53,746 nucleotides of DNA from Rhodothermaceae bacterium (GCA_019634345.1 JAHQVL010000297.1:1-53746), one strand, 5' to 3'; shown: positions 44,652 through 53,746, counted from the first letter of the stretch. Numbers and translations: made by a program. Notes: a model not told the origin generated them from the letters alone.

Positions 44652-46163
44652 TTACCGAGCCACAACCAGCATATGGGTGCTGATCGACTCATTGGATACA
44701 ATTCGCGCGATATAAATACCGCTTGAAACCGGCAAGCCTGCGCTTGATATGCCATCCCAATCGACTTCATGTACGCCCTCTTCCCACCTACCTGAGGCCA
44801 GGGCAATCACTCGTTGTCCTTGACTATCAAAAACATCAATCTCAACATTTCCGGCTTCGGCCTGTTCGAACTGTATCGTAGTCGATGCTGAGAATGGATT
44901 CGGGTAATTGGAGACAATCCTCGAACTCATTGGTACATCCACAATTTCTTTGTCAATGGACGTGCCCGTTTCAGCATGTATAGTTTGTGCATATTCTGCA
45001 GCCCATTGCAATGTCTCGGAGGGGTCCTGATGGCATCCCAGGCAGGCAAAATCGAGTGTAATGGATGGACGGCCACTTTCATCAGCTTTTAGAAAGGCAC
45101 CATCGGAAGTATACATGGAGTCACGAGGAACAGCAGCCGTGTTAATACGCCAGATGTGTGAAGCAATATCCCCTTTTAAGCCTCCGTTTGCATATTCATT
45201 ACTGATAGCAGACTTGCTTGCGGGGGCCATGTGGCAATCCACGCACTGAATCGGGGCTGGATGGTTCGCTTCTCTTGATGGATGGCATTCCTGGCATTCT
45301 TTACGAAAAGGACTCAGCCGTTTGCCATTAAATGTATTCCCGATGAGATCTTTATACTTAAGCGGTACGTGCGGTTCATGGCACGTTGTACACGTGAAGA
45401 AGCTCACCTGGCCATGGCGTGATGCCTCAAGCTCTTGAAACTGGGCATGATTGGCCACATAGCCGTCGATAATAGGAATAGGTCCCTTTCGCCCCCCATT
45501 GTTATGGCAATCGCCGCAGCGATCCTTCAGCACGTCCGTCTCACCTTCCGGTGTTGTAAACGCACGTGTTGCATGTAAACTTCCTGGACCATGGCATCCC
45601 TCACACTGCACACCATCTTCAGCCCAGCTACCCAGGCTGTCGGCTTCAATGCCATTCCATGAGCCTTCTGGTGTAATGCCTGTGGTGTGGCACCTGGCGC
45701 ATTCTACGTCGAACGAGAGATCTTCACCAGGGTGATACGCCGTCCACTCCCCTGTTTCCAGGTTGTATTGAGCCAGCTCAGCTCCGGTTACTTGAGAGCC
45801 GTCTTTGCGAACAAACGTTGCTTTCCATCCGAAGCCTCCAATGACGTACGCATAGTCATCCCAGGTTGAGCCATCCGGTGGCACCATAATGGGATTATCG
45901 TTGGTCCCCTCAGGAAACTGCACGCCGGGCAACGAAAGCGCATGTACGTGTGCTTCGTTTTGTGCTTCTTCCCAAATATTAAATCCAGCCTCACTCAATT
46001 CAGGATTTGAATGGCACTCCCTGCATGTTTCAGAACCAATAAACTCGGGCATCAACGATGCTGGATTTTCGGACTCTACCTGCCCAGGCGTCAAGAAGAC
46101 CAGCACGACTACCAGTAACAGCGAAGTGCAAAATAGGAGACGAATGAAATTGAAAGAGAGCAA
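44652..46163 (-). CDS. octaheme c-type cytochrome with T9SS sorting domain
   Basis: 503 residues with a signal anchor at about 10-28. Eight CxxCH haem motifs begin at 47, 155, 187, 216, 258, 290, 307 and 374. The arrangement, with conserved histidines between motifs, resembles the cytochrome c554-like/multiheme family (DUF4093-style MHC with GPGSLHA and DCHMAP). The last 90 residues are a T9SS type A domain (YPNPFSASTTIQFEQ ... SSGIYIARIVSNE), so the protein should be placed on the cell surface or secreted. It follows a terminator-separated gene, hence an independent transcript. Possible roles are extracellular electron transfer or oxidation/reduction of small nitrogen or sulfur compounds; substrate unknown. 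Confidence 0.88.
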   Translation of the reverse strand: MLSFNFIRLLFCTSLLLVVVLVFLTPGQVESENPASLMPEFIGSETCRECHSNPELSEAGFNIWEEAQNEAHVHALSLPGVQFPEGTNDNPIMVPPDGSTWDDYAYVIGGFGWKATFVRKDGSQVTGAELAQYNLETGEWTAYHPGEDLSFDVECARCHTTGITPEGSWNGIEADSLGSWAEDGVQCEGCHGPGSLHATRAFTTPEGETDVLKDRCGDCHNNGGRKGPIPIIDGYVANHAQFQELEASRHGQVSFFTCTTCHEPHVPLKYKDLIGNTFNGKRLSPFRKECQECHPSREANHPAPIQCVDCHMAPASKSAISNEYANGGLKGDIASHIWRINTAAVPRDSMYTSDGAFLKADESGRPSITLDFACLGCHQDPSETLQWAAEYAQTIHAETGTSIDKEIVDVPMSSRIVSNYPNPFSASTTIQFEQAEAGNVEIDVFDSQGQRVIALASGRWEEGVHEVDWDGISSAGLPVSSGIYIARIVSNESISTHMLVVAR

Positions 46164-46215
46164 TGCTGTGTTGGGCAGAATAGTAGGTTGTACAAAGTAC
46201 CCAACTGATAAACGA

Positions 46216-46252
46216 TTTCCTCCCCGAACAGCAAACCTGAACGGGGAGGAAA
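46216..46252 (-). terminator. strong hairpin after the beta-helix gene
   Basis: TTTCCTCCCCG and CGGGGAGGAAA form a perfect 11-bp stem around a 15-nt loop, 28 nt past the stop of the upstream gene. On the minus strand it is followed by a weak T-rich run (TCGTTTAT). It probably separates the beta-helix gene from the cytochrome gene. Confidence 0.65.
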
Positions 46253-46279
46253 TAAAAGAATCAGAGGGTGGCTATCCGA

Positions 46280-48004
46280 TTACTTCAACAGAACCATTTT
46301 TCCGGTCTGGATGAAGTTCTCAGCACCTGTTCGTGCATTAACCTGGTAAATGTAGATACCAGAAGCAATATCAGATGCATCGATGTTGATGGTTTGATTT
46401 GCTCCAACCTGCATTTGCTGCCCAGAGATTGTCATCACGTTTCGTCCCAACAGATCATACACTTCGACAGATACTACAGCCGGAGCTGCAAGATCGAGCA
46501 TAATGTTCGTGGTTGGGTTGAATGGATTCGGGAAGTTGCCATGCAGTGTGAACGTCTCAGGAAGCGCATCGAACTCATCGTTAGAAACGAGAACGCCTTC
46601 ACCACCACCTGCTGCTTCCCACTCCGCTTTTTTGTCTGGGAACCAGTTTAAGTCGCCCAGAGGGAAACCACCAGTAGCGCCTGTATAGGACTCGGATGTT
46701 ACATCATAGGTAAAGTCTTCTGGCAATGGCCAAGGCGCTGCAGCCACTGAAACGAATGGATCCCACTCACCAGGGTTGGTGGAGAAATCACATTCAGGGG
46801 TAAGCGTGAGATCAACACACATGTTGTCATACCACTGGGTAGCATACGCAATCGCATTCGCCACTTCAGGAGGCGCTGTCAGCCCAGGATCAGACTCGTA
46901 GTTGTTCTCATAAGTAACCAATCCTTCAGTAACTTGCGCTTCTGCAAGTGGAGATAGAATGGAAAGAAGCTGTACAGTATCTCTAGCTGCATAGAAATCA
47001 ACCAGTTCTTGATCCCAGAAGAAGTTGTTATTTGTAATCTGGACATCACGATCTGATTCCATAAAGCCGAGATCTTCTGCATTCAGAGAGTCTAACGGGA
47101 ATAGAGCGCCTACATCGGGTGGATCAACAACTTCACCACCGAAGAAATCAAAATCGGTTGTGATATCACCAAGCGCAGCCATATTAATGAACAGGTTGTT
47201 CGTAAACGTTCCCTTCATGACACGGCTCTTATGTACACGTGCATCGTTTCGAGACAGCGCGGCTACGTTGTAAACCGTGTTGTGATTGAAGAAGAATTCC
47301 GGATAGAAACCACCGCTTTCACGGACGATTTCAGACGTCATGTTATAAAACGTATTGTTCTCAAAATAGAGAAGTGCCGGGTCGTTGCTTCGTGGGTCAA
47401 TGAACTTTCCATTACCCGGATCATCCACACGTACAAGGTTTCGAATGACTGAGTTTTTAACAATCATCGTAACGTCATCTACGTTGATTCGAATACCTAA
47501 CCACGTTCCAACTTCGTAGACACATCCGTCAAGTACACCAGTAATTCCTGGCTCGTTGACTATGAGACCACGGCTTTTCTTGCTTCCGCCATCATCGTGA
47601 TTAAGCAGCCATAGGTTTTCGAATGTAAAGTCACCATTCAATTCAAAGCTGTGGTTATCAGAGGTACCATCTTGACGAACACCCTGTTGAATAATAGGCA
47701 GTGGGCCATCTCCTTCAGATGCGCGTACTCTCAAATGGTAACCACTATGGGTTACACGGCCATTCACAAGGTAGCGCTCGCCTCTATTCAAGATGTAAAC
47801 GGTCTCAGGATCAACGCGAGAACCATCGGCCATTGTATCGCCTTCAATCGCCATGTTTAGGGTGCCAAACCCTTGTTCAACAACGACTTCTCTTTGAGCA
47901 TAGCTGTCTAGGCTCATGAATAGTCCTACAGTCATAACGAGAACGAACGAAGCACTCGTTTTGCCAAGAAAACGCTTAGCAACAGTAGCAATAGATAAGT
48001 TCAT
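46280..48004 (-). CDS. secreted beta-helix protein with T9SS sorting domain
   Basis: 574 residues with a signal peptide ending near SYAQ (about 35). The body has the repetitive short strands of a right-handed parallel beta-helix: FTFENLWLLNHDDGG, GVLDGCVYEVGTW, VKNSVIRNLVRV, LLYFENNTFYNMTS, FFFNHNTVYNVA, GTFTNNLFINMA. Pectate-lyase- or chondroitinase-B-like enzymes share this fold. The C-terminus is a T9SS type A domain (NFPNPFNPTTNIMLDL ... IASGIYIYQVNARTG). It follows the TonB receptor by 92 nt on the same strand and is probably co-regulated. Catalytic residues are not identified, so it may be a binding protein. Confidence 0.75.
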   Translation of the reverse strand: MNLSIATVAKRFLGKTSASFVLVMTVGLFMSLDSYAQREVVVEQGFGTLNMAIEGDTMADGSRVDPETVYILNRGERYLVNGRVTHSGYHLRVRASEGDGPLPIIQQGVRQDGTSDNHSFELNGDFTFENLWLLNHDDGGSKKSRGLIVNEPGITGVLDGCVYEVGTWLGIRINVDDVTMIVKNSVIRNLVRVDDPGNGKFIDPRSNDPALLYFENNTFYNMTSEIVRESGGFYPEFFFNHNTVYNVAALSRNDARVHKSRVMKGTFTNNLFINMAALGDITTDFDFFGGEVVDPPDVGALFPLDSLNAEDLGFMESDRDVQITNNNFFWDQELVDFYAARDTVQLLSILSPLAEAQVTEGLVTYENNYESDPGLTAPPEVANAIAYATQWYDNMCVDLTLTPECDFSTNPGEWDPFVSVAAAPWPLPEDFTYDVTSESYTGATGGFPLGDLNWFPDKKAEWEAAGGGEGVLVSNDEFDALPETFTLHGNFPNPFNPTTNIMLDLAAPAVVSVEVYDLLGRNVMTISGQQMQVGANQTINIDASDIASGIYIYQVNARTGAENFIQTGKMVLLK

Positions 48005-48096
48005 AGAGTATAGTGGATTTGTGAGTGATGATAAAATGTGAACACTCTAAGGTTCACTTAATAGATTTATGAAGAATGATCAAGTGAGCGAATGGG

Positions 48097-50982
48097 TCAG
48101 TATCTGTACCGCACTCCTAGATCGAACGTCCACCCATAATTTTCCTGGGCCGTGGGAAAGCCCGCGATAACCTGAAACGATTCATCCGGCCGATCCAGGA
48201 AGTTATTAGCATTAAAATAAACACTTGCTCGTGGCGTGACTTGTTGTTTCAATGAGAGGTCCCATCGAACATAATTACCCGTGAAGCGGTCAAGCTCCGG
48301 AACGGTACCAACACCACTTAAGCTCTCACCTTGAACCAACATAGACACTCTACCAGAAAAACCAGATATATCGTATCCAAGCGAGAAGTTAGCAATATTT
48401 TTTGCCTGGTTGATCATGTTACCTACACGAAATGTATCTACTCGAGTAACGAAGAATCCGTCTCGGACGAATAACGTCCGTGGATATTGCGTTTCAGAGT
48501 CGATACGTGCAAAGTTTACATTGAATACGATTCCATTAAACGGCTTTGGTAGGAAGCTAAGGCTGGTCTGCCAATCTACTTCAAAGCCCTCGACCTTTGT
48601 AGTAAGTGGGTTGTTTATAGGCTCATTGATAGAATACCCTCGATATTCTCGTGGGAAGCCCTCTTCCTCAGGGTCCAATACCTGCCCAACACTACGATAA
48701 ATGAGCCCGTCAATATCTTTCGTGAAACCGCCTATTGTCAATAGGCCCAGCTTGTTGCTTTTAAAGGATAAAAACACGTCGTAATTGACTGCTTCTGCTG
48801 GCCGGAGGCTAGGATCACCTCGGCTAATACTGGTACCACTCGAACTGACAACTTGACGTGGGGAGTAATCAAAATGATTAGGACGGGACAACGTCTCTGT
48901 TCGTGCAAAACGAATATCAAACCAGGAAAATGGTTTTACCCTAACATGAATCATCGGTAAGAGGTGATCATAGGACTCGCTTACTGTGGTATCCCTACGC
49001 AATGCATCCGTTTGCCTGTTATTCGCAATCAACCCTTGATGGGCGTTATACTCAAACGAAGTTTTTTCATATCGGATACCAGGCATGATCATCAGGTATC
49101 GTCCGATATTGATCTCCGTCATCGCATAACCGGCACTGATTTCTTCTGTGTTGTTGTAATCCTCAAAATCAGCAACCGATGTTCTGAAATATTGATCTTG
49201 AATGCGATTCCAGGCTTCTCGAATGAAACTAAGCTGTGGTGCAAAGCCGAATTGATAGTCTCCATTTAGGAAATCGCCCGGATCGTAACCGCCATCTAGA
49301 ATGGCTTCCATCCCAAGAAAACCCTGGCTGGCTAACGTAAAGTCAATTTCGGGGAAGGCTTCAACAATAAAATCCGCGCCAGGTCCGAAAGTGAACGGTA
49401 TGTTAAAACGGGCTTCATCGTTCAATCGATCTTTATTGAGAAACTTACCGCCTGTCTTAACATACCCTGCGATATTTTTTCCTAATGAGTACGGAATGGT
49501 AACATCCAATGAACCAGAGATGTCAAGCTCACGGGCTCTATTTTGTCGAAAATTGGCATCACTAAAGGATGTATCTGTCAGATCTTCATCAGCAAATCCA
49601 GGAATAACTTCCGGACCCGATGTTTCATTCAACCCTGATATAAATCCATTTCGCTGAGCAAAACCATACTGATTATCGTAGGGCGTATCCCGGTTAGAAA
49701 TCGAACGCCCCACACCAAACTCAATAAGTGCCGGCCCCAACTGATATTCCCCGCTCAACTCACTGGATAGGAGATCCGTTGTAATATCTTGCTGTCGAAT
49801 CCCATAGGAAATAATACGAGATTCCACTCCATAGTTTTTGTTGTATCGGACAATATCTCGGTCAAGCCTGCTGAAGAAGTTGGTTAGCTTGATCTTTCCA
49901 TTAGGAATGCGGAAATCAAGCAAGAGAGAAGCACCCAGGCGGTTACGATCTTCAAGACGATCTGCCAGATCCAGGTTATTGATAAATAACTCGGAGAGTT
50001 CCCCCTCTTCGGCCTCTGCCTGCCTTCGATACGAGGCACTTAACACATCTGAACCCCTGTTTACGTTCTCCGCATTAGCCTGAACGATGACCCCCAGCTT
50101 ATTGTTAAAAAACCGGTTGCTCGCGCTAAGATTTCCCTTGAACTGACCAAAATCCGATTGAATGTCATTATACCCTCCTTGAAGGCGTACATCGCTTCGA
50201 AATCCTTCCGGCGCTTCTGCAATTCTAAAGTTAACGGATCCTCCGAGGTAGTCTCCATCTTGATCTGAGGTGTGCGCTTTTGTTAGTTCTATACCCTGTA
50301 AAAGATCTGAGGAAATAAGGCTTAAATCCGTACTGCGGTCTTCAGATGTAGCCGGTAACTGGCGGCCATTCACGGTAACTGTGTTATATCGTGGCGCAAG
50401 CCCTCGAATAACCACTTTCTGCCCTTCGCCAGCACTCCGTACCATAGACACACCCGGTAGGCGCCCTACGGATTCAGCAGCATTTACATCAGGCAATTCC
50501 TGAATACGCGCTGCCGAAACCACGTTAATAATGGTATTGGACGCCAATTGCTCGTTGATAGCAGCAATCTGACCTTCAGCCTGGGCGGTTACCAATACCT
50601 CTCCCCCGCTTACTACGTCCAATTCAAGCTCGATATCTTGCTCAAGGGTAGCTCCCGGCGTAATGGTTACATTTACACGAGCTGTTTTATATCCTACATA
50701 AGAAACGACCATCACCTGGTCCCCATCAGGAACCTGAGCAAGCCTGAATTGCCCATCCGTATCGGTAGCAACACCCAATGCTGTACCATCAACAATTACA
50801 GTAGCCCCCGGCAACCCTTCTCCAGTTGATGCATCAGTCACTTTTCCAGTTATGACACCTACCTGGTTGGGGGTATCAAACAAGTGGGTTCCAGAAATTG
50901 TCGCTGCAGAAATTGTCGTTGCGCTGAGTGCAAACACCAACAGGGCCATTAATAGGCCCTGGTACAAATGGGAGACTTTCAT
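48097..50982 (-). CDS. TonB-dependent receptor with carboxypeptidase-regulatory N-terminus
   Basis: 961 residues, outer membrane. A signal peptide (about 1-27) is followed by a carboxypeptidase-regulatory-like domain (40-125: GVITGKVTDASTGEGLPGATVIVDG), a plug domain (about 135-270: AAESVGRLPGVSMVRSAGEGQKVVIRGLAPRYNTVTVNGRQLP) and a 22-strand-type barrel ending in GVRYRY. No SusD-like partner gene adjoins it, so it resembles the proteobacterial-type receptor rather than SusC. It lies divergent to a lacI-type gene and next to secreted beta-helix genes, suggesting carbohydrate uptake. The ATG has no ribosome-binding sequence, as often seen in Bacteroidota. Confidence 0.92.
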   Translation of the reverse strand: MKVSHLYQGLLMALLVFALSATTISAATISGTHLFDTPNQVGVITGKVTDASTGEGLPGATVIVDGTALGVATDTDGQFRLAQVPDGDQVMVVSYVGYKTARVNVTITPGATLEQDIELELDVVSGGEVLVTAQAEGQIAAINEQLASNTIINVVSAARIQELPDVNAAESVGRLPGVSMVRSAGEGQKVVIRGLAPRYNTVTVNGRQLPATSEDRSTDLSLISSDLLQGIELTKAHTSDQDGDYLGGSVNFRIAEAPEGFRSDVRLQGGYNDIQSDFGQFKGNLSASNRFFNNKLGVIVQANAENVNRGSDVLSASYRRQAEAEEGELSELFINNLDLADRLEDRNRLGASLLLDFRIPNGKIKLTNFFSRLDRDIVRYNKNYGVESRIISYGIRQQDITTDLLSSELSGEYQLGPALIEFGVGRSISNRDTPYDNQYGFAQRNGFISGLNETSGPEVIPGFADEDLTDTSFSDANFRQNRARELDISGSLDVTIPYSLGKNIAGYVKTGGKFLNKDRLNDEARFNIPFTFGPGADFIVEAFPEIDFTLASQGFLGMEAILDGGYDPGDFLNGDYQFGFAPQLSFIREAWNRIQDQYFRTSVADFEDYNNTEEISAGYAMTEINIGRYLMIMPGIRYEKTSFEYNAHQGLIANNRQTDALRRDTTVSESYDHLLPMIHVRVKPFSWFDIRFARTETLSRPNHFDYSPRQVVSSSGTSISRGDPSLRPAEAVNYDVFLSFKSNKLGLLTIGGFTKDIDGLIYRSVGQVLDPEEEGFPREYRGYSINEPINNPLTTKVEGFEVDWQTSLSFLPKPFNGIVFNVNFARIDSETQYPRTLFVRDGFFVTRVDTFRVGNMINQAKNIANFSLGYDISGFSGRVSMLVQGESLSGVGTVPELDRFTGNYVRWDLSLKQQVTPRASVYFNANNFLDRPDESFQVIAGFPTAQENYGWTFDLGVRYRY

Positions 50983-51017
50983 AAGCTATTGTTAAGTGGG
51001 GTATAGCTAATTCGCAA

Positions 51018-51037
51018 TTATGTTATCGGTAACATAA
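51018..51037. promoter_or_regulatory. candidate LacI-type operator 1
   Basis: TTATGTTA and TAACATAA are perfectly complementary around TCGG, so the site has the central CG dyad typical of LacI-family operators. It lies 35 nt upstream of the TonB receptor start and 100 nt upstream of the lacI-type start, fit to repress or activate the former. Binding by the neighbouring regulator is inferred from position. Confidence 0.6.
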
Positions 51038-51055
51038 AAATAATATCTTAGAAAA

Positions 51056-51067
51056 AAAAGCGCTTTT
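51056..51067. promoter_or_regulatory. candidate LacI-type operator 2
   Basis: AAAAGCGCTTTT is a perfect 12-bp palindrome with a central CG, like PurR/CcpA-type half-sites. It lies 18 nt from the first palindrome, in the same divergent promoter region. It may be an operator or simply an A/T-rich promoter element. Confidence 0.45.
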
Positions 51068-51137
51068 AAAATCAGAAACCATTGCGTTCATTAGAAGGTA
51101 CTCCTAACGACGCAAGTTGCAAAAAACGGGAAGCATA

Positions 51138-52145
51138 ATGAGCACAATATTGGAAGTAGCTACCCGAGCTGGAGTAAGTCATGCGACAGTAACACGGTAT
51201 TTTCGCAAGCCTGACCTACTGGCTCCAGTAACCTATCAGCGTGTGAAAGAGGCCGTCGAAGAACTCAACTACGTACCCAATGCAACTGCTAGAGCGCTAT
51301 TCACGGGCCAAACGGATATCGTTTCCCTCATCGTCCCTGCCATTACCAGTTCTTTTTTCACAGAAATGGCTGACGGAGCTGAAGATAAGGCCCACGAACT
51401 GGGATATACCCTAACGCTTGGCACCACAGACAAAGATATCGAGCGAGAACGCACCTACCTCGAAGCACTTATCTCCCACCGAGTAGATGGTATCATAATT
51501 ACCCCTGGGACTGATTCAGTCGAGCACATTGAACTTCTGAAACGTCACAAGATCCCTGTTGTACTTGTCGACCGTCAGATCAAAGATACTCACGTCGACT
51601 TTGTTGGTGGAGATTCGTTAGATGCCGGGGTTCTATTAACGAGGCATCTCATCCAGCAGGGCTTTAAAGACATTGCGTTTGTAGGAGGTGAACCTGGAGC
51701 GTGGTCGCTTAAGGAACGCTTATCAGGATACCGGCAGGTTATGCAATCGGCAGGCCTGGAAGAAAGGGTCTATCTGGGCAGCTACAAACCTGAATGCGGT
51801 AAAAAAATCACGACCAACCTCATTCAAGAGGATCAATTACCTGAAGCCATTCTTGCTGCAAGTAGCCGTGTAATTCTGGGTATTTTCAACGCTTTGCGTG
51901 AATACCAGCTTCGCGTCCCAGAAGATATTGCTCTGACCTGTGTCGACGATGTCGCTCCAGCGTCTATCATTAACCCCTTTTTAACCGTCGTTGAGCAACC
52001 GGCCTATCATATTGGCCAGATGGCCATGCAATGCCTCGTAAATAGAATCAAAGGTTCCACCGAGCCTCCTGACACCCACATACTACCTGTTGAATTAATC
52101 GTGCGCCGTTCATCAATAAAGTCTGAACGCCTACATATATCTTGA
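51138..52145 (+). CDS. LacI-family transcriptional regulator
   Basis: 335 residues from the ATG at 51138; a TTG 21 nt upstream is in frame but less likely. The N-terminal HTH is ILEVATRAGVSHATVTRYF (about 4-22), with the hinge ending YVPNATARALFTGQTD. The periplasmic-binding-like sensor domain follows (VSLIVPAITSSFFTEMADGAEDKAHELGY, DGIIITPG, FVGGEPGAW) and ends in RRSSIKS. It should bind a sugar or oligosaccharide derivative and control the divergent TonB receptor plus the downstream beta-helix gene. Its stop overlaps the next gene's TTG. Confidence 0.93.
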   Translation: MSTILEVATRAGVSHATVTRYFRKPDLLAPVTYQRVKEAVEELNYVPNATARALFTGQTDIVSLIVPAITSSFFTEMADGAEDKAHELGYTLTLGTTDKDIERERTYLEALISHRVDGIIITPGTDSVEHIELLKRHKIPVVLVDRQIKDTHVDFVGGDSLDAGVLLTRHLIQQGFKDIAFVGGEPGAWSLKERLSGYRQVMQSAGLEERVYLGSYKPECGKKITTNLIQEDQLPEAILAASSRVILGIFNALREYQLRVPEDIALTCVDDVAPASIINPFLTVVEQPAYHIGQMAMQCLVNRIKGSTEPPDTHILPVELIVRRSSIKSERLHIS

Positions 52146-53746
52146 TTCGATCTGCCTGCCCCGTACTACGTTTTATACTCTTGCTTTCAGCCCTGCTTCC
52201 AACAGGGGTGCTGGCGCAAACGTCAACGCAATGGCAATCCCAAATTCTATTTGAGGGCACCGATGGCCGGCTAGTCTATGTAGCGGACCCGGATAGCAAT
52301 CGTATTCCCGACTTTTCCCATGCGGGTTACGGAGGGGGTGGTGTCGATATCCCCTATTATCCCGTAACCCATACTATCTCTCCCCTACCCGGAGATAATA
52401 GCGAACATATCCAACAGGCTATCGACTCCGTGTCAGGGCTTGCCCCCGATAGCAAAGGCATACGCGGTGCCTTGCTGCTGGAAGCTGGCATTTATGAGGT
52501 GAGCAAAACCCTTACTATTCTGCAAAATGGGATCGTCCTCCGAGGAGAAGGCAATGGACCAGACAGCACGAACAATACGATTATAAGAAGAACTGGGACT
52601 TCCGAGGACCCTGTCTTGCGCATTGGAAATAATAGCCAAGACGATGCATGGGCGGAACAGGAAGGCACCCGCTCAGACATCACGTCGCCCTTTGTGTCCG
52701 TAGGCTCACGGTCCTTTACCGTCGGCAACCCTGGTCTGTATTCCATCGGCGATCAAATTATTGTATTACACCCGATGTCTGACGCCTGGATTGCGGCTAT
52801 TGATGGGGGCGGAACAGATACGGATCCCGCATGGGAAACCGATGAGTTTGACATCGCCTACACGCGTCGCATTGAGGACATTCAGGATGATCGCATTTTC
52901 ATCGATGCTCCGGTGTTTAATCACCTGGACCGTAACCTCACCCAATCCTACGTGTACAAGCGTGACAATGCAGGAGAGATCCGAGAAGTAGGTGTCGAAA
53001 ACCTGCGCATTACTATCGCTACCAACGGACAGACGTCTGAAGACCATGCGCGATCTGCGATTGAATTTGTACACGTGGCCAATGCATGGGCCAGAACGGT
53101 AACTACCCTTCATTTTATCTATGCAGGCATTGACGTTCGGCGATCGATCCACGTCACGGTCAAAGACTCGGAAGCCCTGGAACCACACTCACAGATAGAA
53201 GGCGGACGCCGGTATAACTTCGCCACGTATCGATCGCAGCTGGTATTGTTCGAAAACAATCTGGCAACAGAAGCCCGGCATGCCTATGTGGGAAATGGAG
53301 AAGCCTGGGATTCAGGGATCGTCTTTTTGAATAGCATATCCCAAGATGCTATAACCTCAAGTGAACCTCATCGCCACTGGGGGCAAGGATTCTTGTACGA
53401 CAACCACGAAGAGATCGGATCGCCGCTTCGTAGCCGCAGACTGCTTCTTGGTAACCGGGGCAGGTTCGGCACGTCTCACGGATGGTCCGCGGTACACAGC
53501 GTCGCCTGGAACTGTAAAATGAACAGGACTACGGCTTCGATACAGAAACCACCTACAGCTCAGAACTACGCAATCGGGTGTGAAGGAAATATCACTGGCG
53601 AGGGGCCCTTTGTTCACCCAACGGGGTATATAGAAGGATCGAACATGCCTGATTTGTATCCAGAGTCTTTGTACATCAGGCAGCTTGAAGATCGAGGAAG
53701 ATCCGTAGCCAATGTGTCTAATGAGGCCATTCCCAATAGACTGGCC
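52142..53746 (+). CDS. secreted beta-helix protein, 3' end outside the window
   Basis: 535 codons open to the window edge. The only upstream start in frame is TTG at 52142, overlapping the lacI-type stop by 3 nt (TTGA); no ATG occurs for over 600 nt, and a signal peptide follows at once (VLRFILLLSALLPTGVLAQ), so TTG is strongly supported. The mature part resembles a pectate-lyase-3-like right-handed beta-helix: HIQQAIDSVSG ... GALLLEAGIYEVSKTLTILQNGIVLRGEG, then LRIGN. Translational coupling to the regulator is likely. Probably acts on, or binds, polysaccharide; the C-terminus, including any T9SS domain, is missing. Confidence 0.85.
   Translation, partial: MIRSACPVLRFILLLSALLPTGVLAQTSTQWQSQILFEGTDGRLVYVADPDSNRIPDFSHAGYGGGGVDIPYYPVTHTISPLPGDNSEHIQQAIDSVSGLAPDSKGIRGALLLEAGIYEVSKTLTILQNGIVLRGEGNGPDSTNNTIIRRTGTSEDPVLRIGNNSQDDAWAEQEGTRSDITSPFVSVGSRSFTVGNPGLYSIGDQIIVLHPMSDAWIAAIDGGGTDTDPAWETDEFDIAYTRRIEDIQDDRIFIDAPVFNHLDRNLTQSYVYKRDNAGEIREVGVENLRITIATNGQTSEDHARSAIEFVHVANAWARTVTTLHFIYAGIDVRRSIHVTVKDSEALEPHSQIEGGRRYNFATYRSQLVLFENNLATEARHAYVGNGEAWDSGIVFLNSISQDAITSSEPHRHWGQGFLYDNHEEIGSPLRSRRLLLGNRGRFGTSHGWSAVHSVAWNCKMNRTTASIQKPPTAQNYAIGCEGNITGEGPFVHPTGYIEGSNMPDLYPESLYIRQLEDRGRSVANVSNEAIPNRLA

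Noticed and set aside
48097-50982. SusC of a SusC/SusD polysaccharide utilisation locus
   Set aside because: No SusD-like lipoprotein gene is adjacent on either side within the window.

Overview
The window looks like chromosomal DNA from a marine Bacteroidota/Rhodothermota-type bacterium (Rhodothermia or Balneolia-like). The grounds are protein families only: five proteins end in a type IX secretion (Por) C-terminal sorting domain, and there is a GWxTD protein, a TonB-dependent receptor with a carboxypeptidase-regulatory N-terminus, an ABC-2 permease/M1 peptidase fusion, and a PSCyt/DUF1553 + DUF1501 pair. No rRNA, tRNA, CRISPR array or insertion sequence was seen.

Layout. 0.1-3.2 kb: MacB/FtsX-like permease with its PadR regulator and a palindromic operator. 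3.4-5.2 kb: FRG-domain protein and two small membrane proteins. 5.4-12.9 kb, all on the minus strand: a relic of an M20 peptidase, a LytS/LytTR two-component pair, an ABC ATPase, a permease/M1 peptidase fusion, RidA and an SDR. 13.1-14.3 kb: membrane protein with a DTRDDN repeat tract. 14.4-19.3 kb: a five-gene nitric-oxide signalling operon (CheY-like receiver, H-NOX, PAS histidine kinase, receiver-HDOD, receiver with a degenerate HD-GYP). 19.6-24.8 kb: SDR, GWxTD protein, orphan contractile-injection spike protein. 25-34 kb: heparinase-like lyase, M29 aminopeptidase, DUF4874/DUF4832 protein, NTF2-like protein and sulfatase. 34.2-37.7 kb: a second histidine kinase, whose core closely matches the H-NOX kinase, followed by an outer-membrane barrel and a PstS-like protein. 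37.8-46.2 kb: PSCyt1/DUF1549/LamG/DUF1553 protein, DUF1501 protein, FG-GAP/UnbV protein and an octaheme cytochrome with a T9SS tail. 46.3-53.7 kb: a carbohydrate-type locus of a secreted beta-helix protein, TonB receptor, divergent LacI regulator and a second beta-helix protein that runs off the window and starts with TTG overlapping the lacI stop.

How the genes may work together (inference). Two themes dominate. One is scavenging of sulfated or uronic polysaccharide: lyase-like protein, sulfatase, beta-helix proteins, TonB receptor and LacI control. The other is environmental sensing: the NO operon, its paralogous kinase module, and LytSR control of an exporter. The most notable items are the NO operon with non-EAL outputs, the kinase/barrel/PstS-like module, the in-frame M20 relic at the head of the LytSR operon, the orphan spike gene, and the surface-targeted octaheme cytochrome. 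Residue positions were counted by hand; no database search was run.
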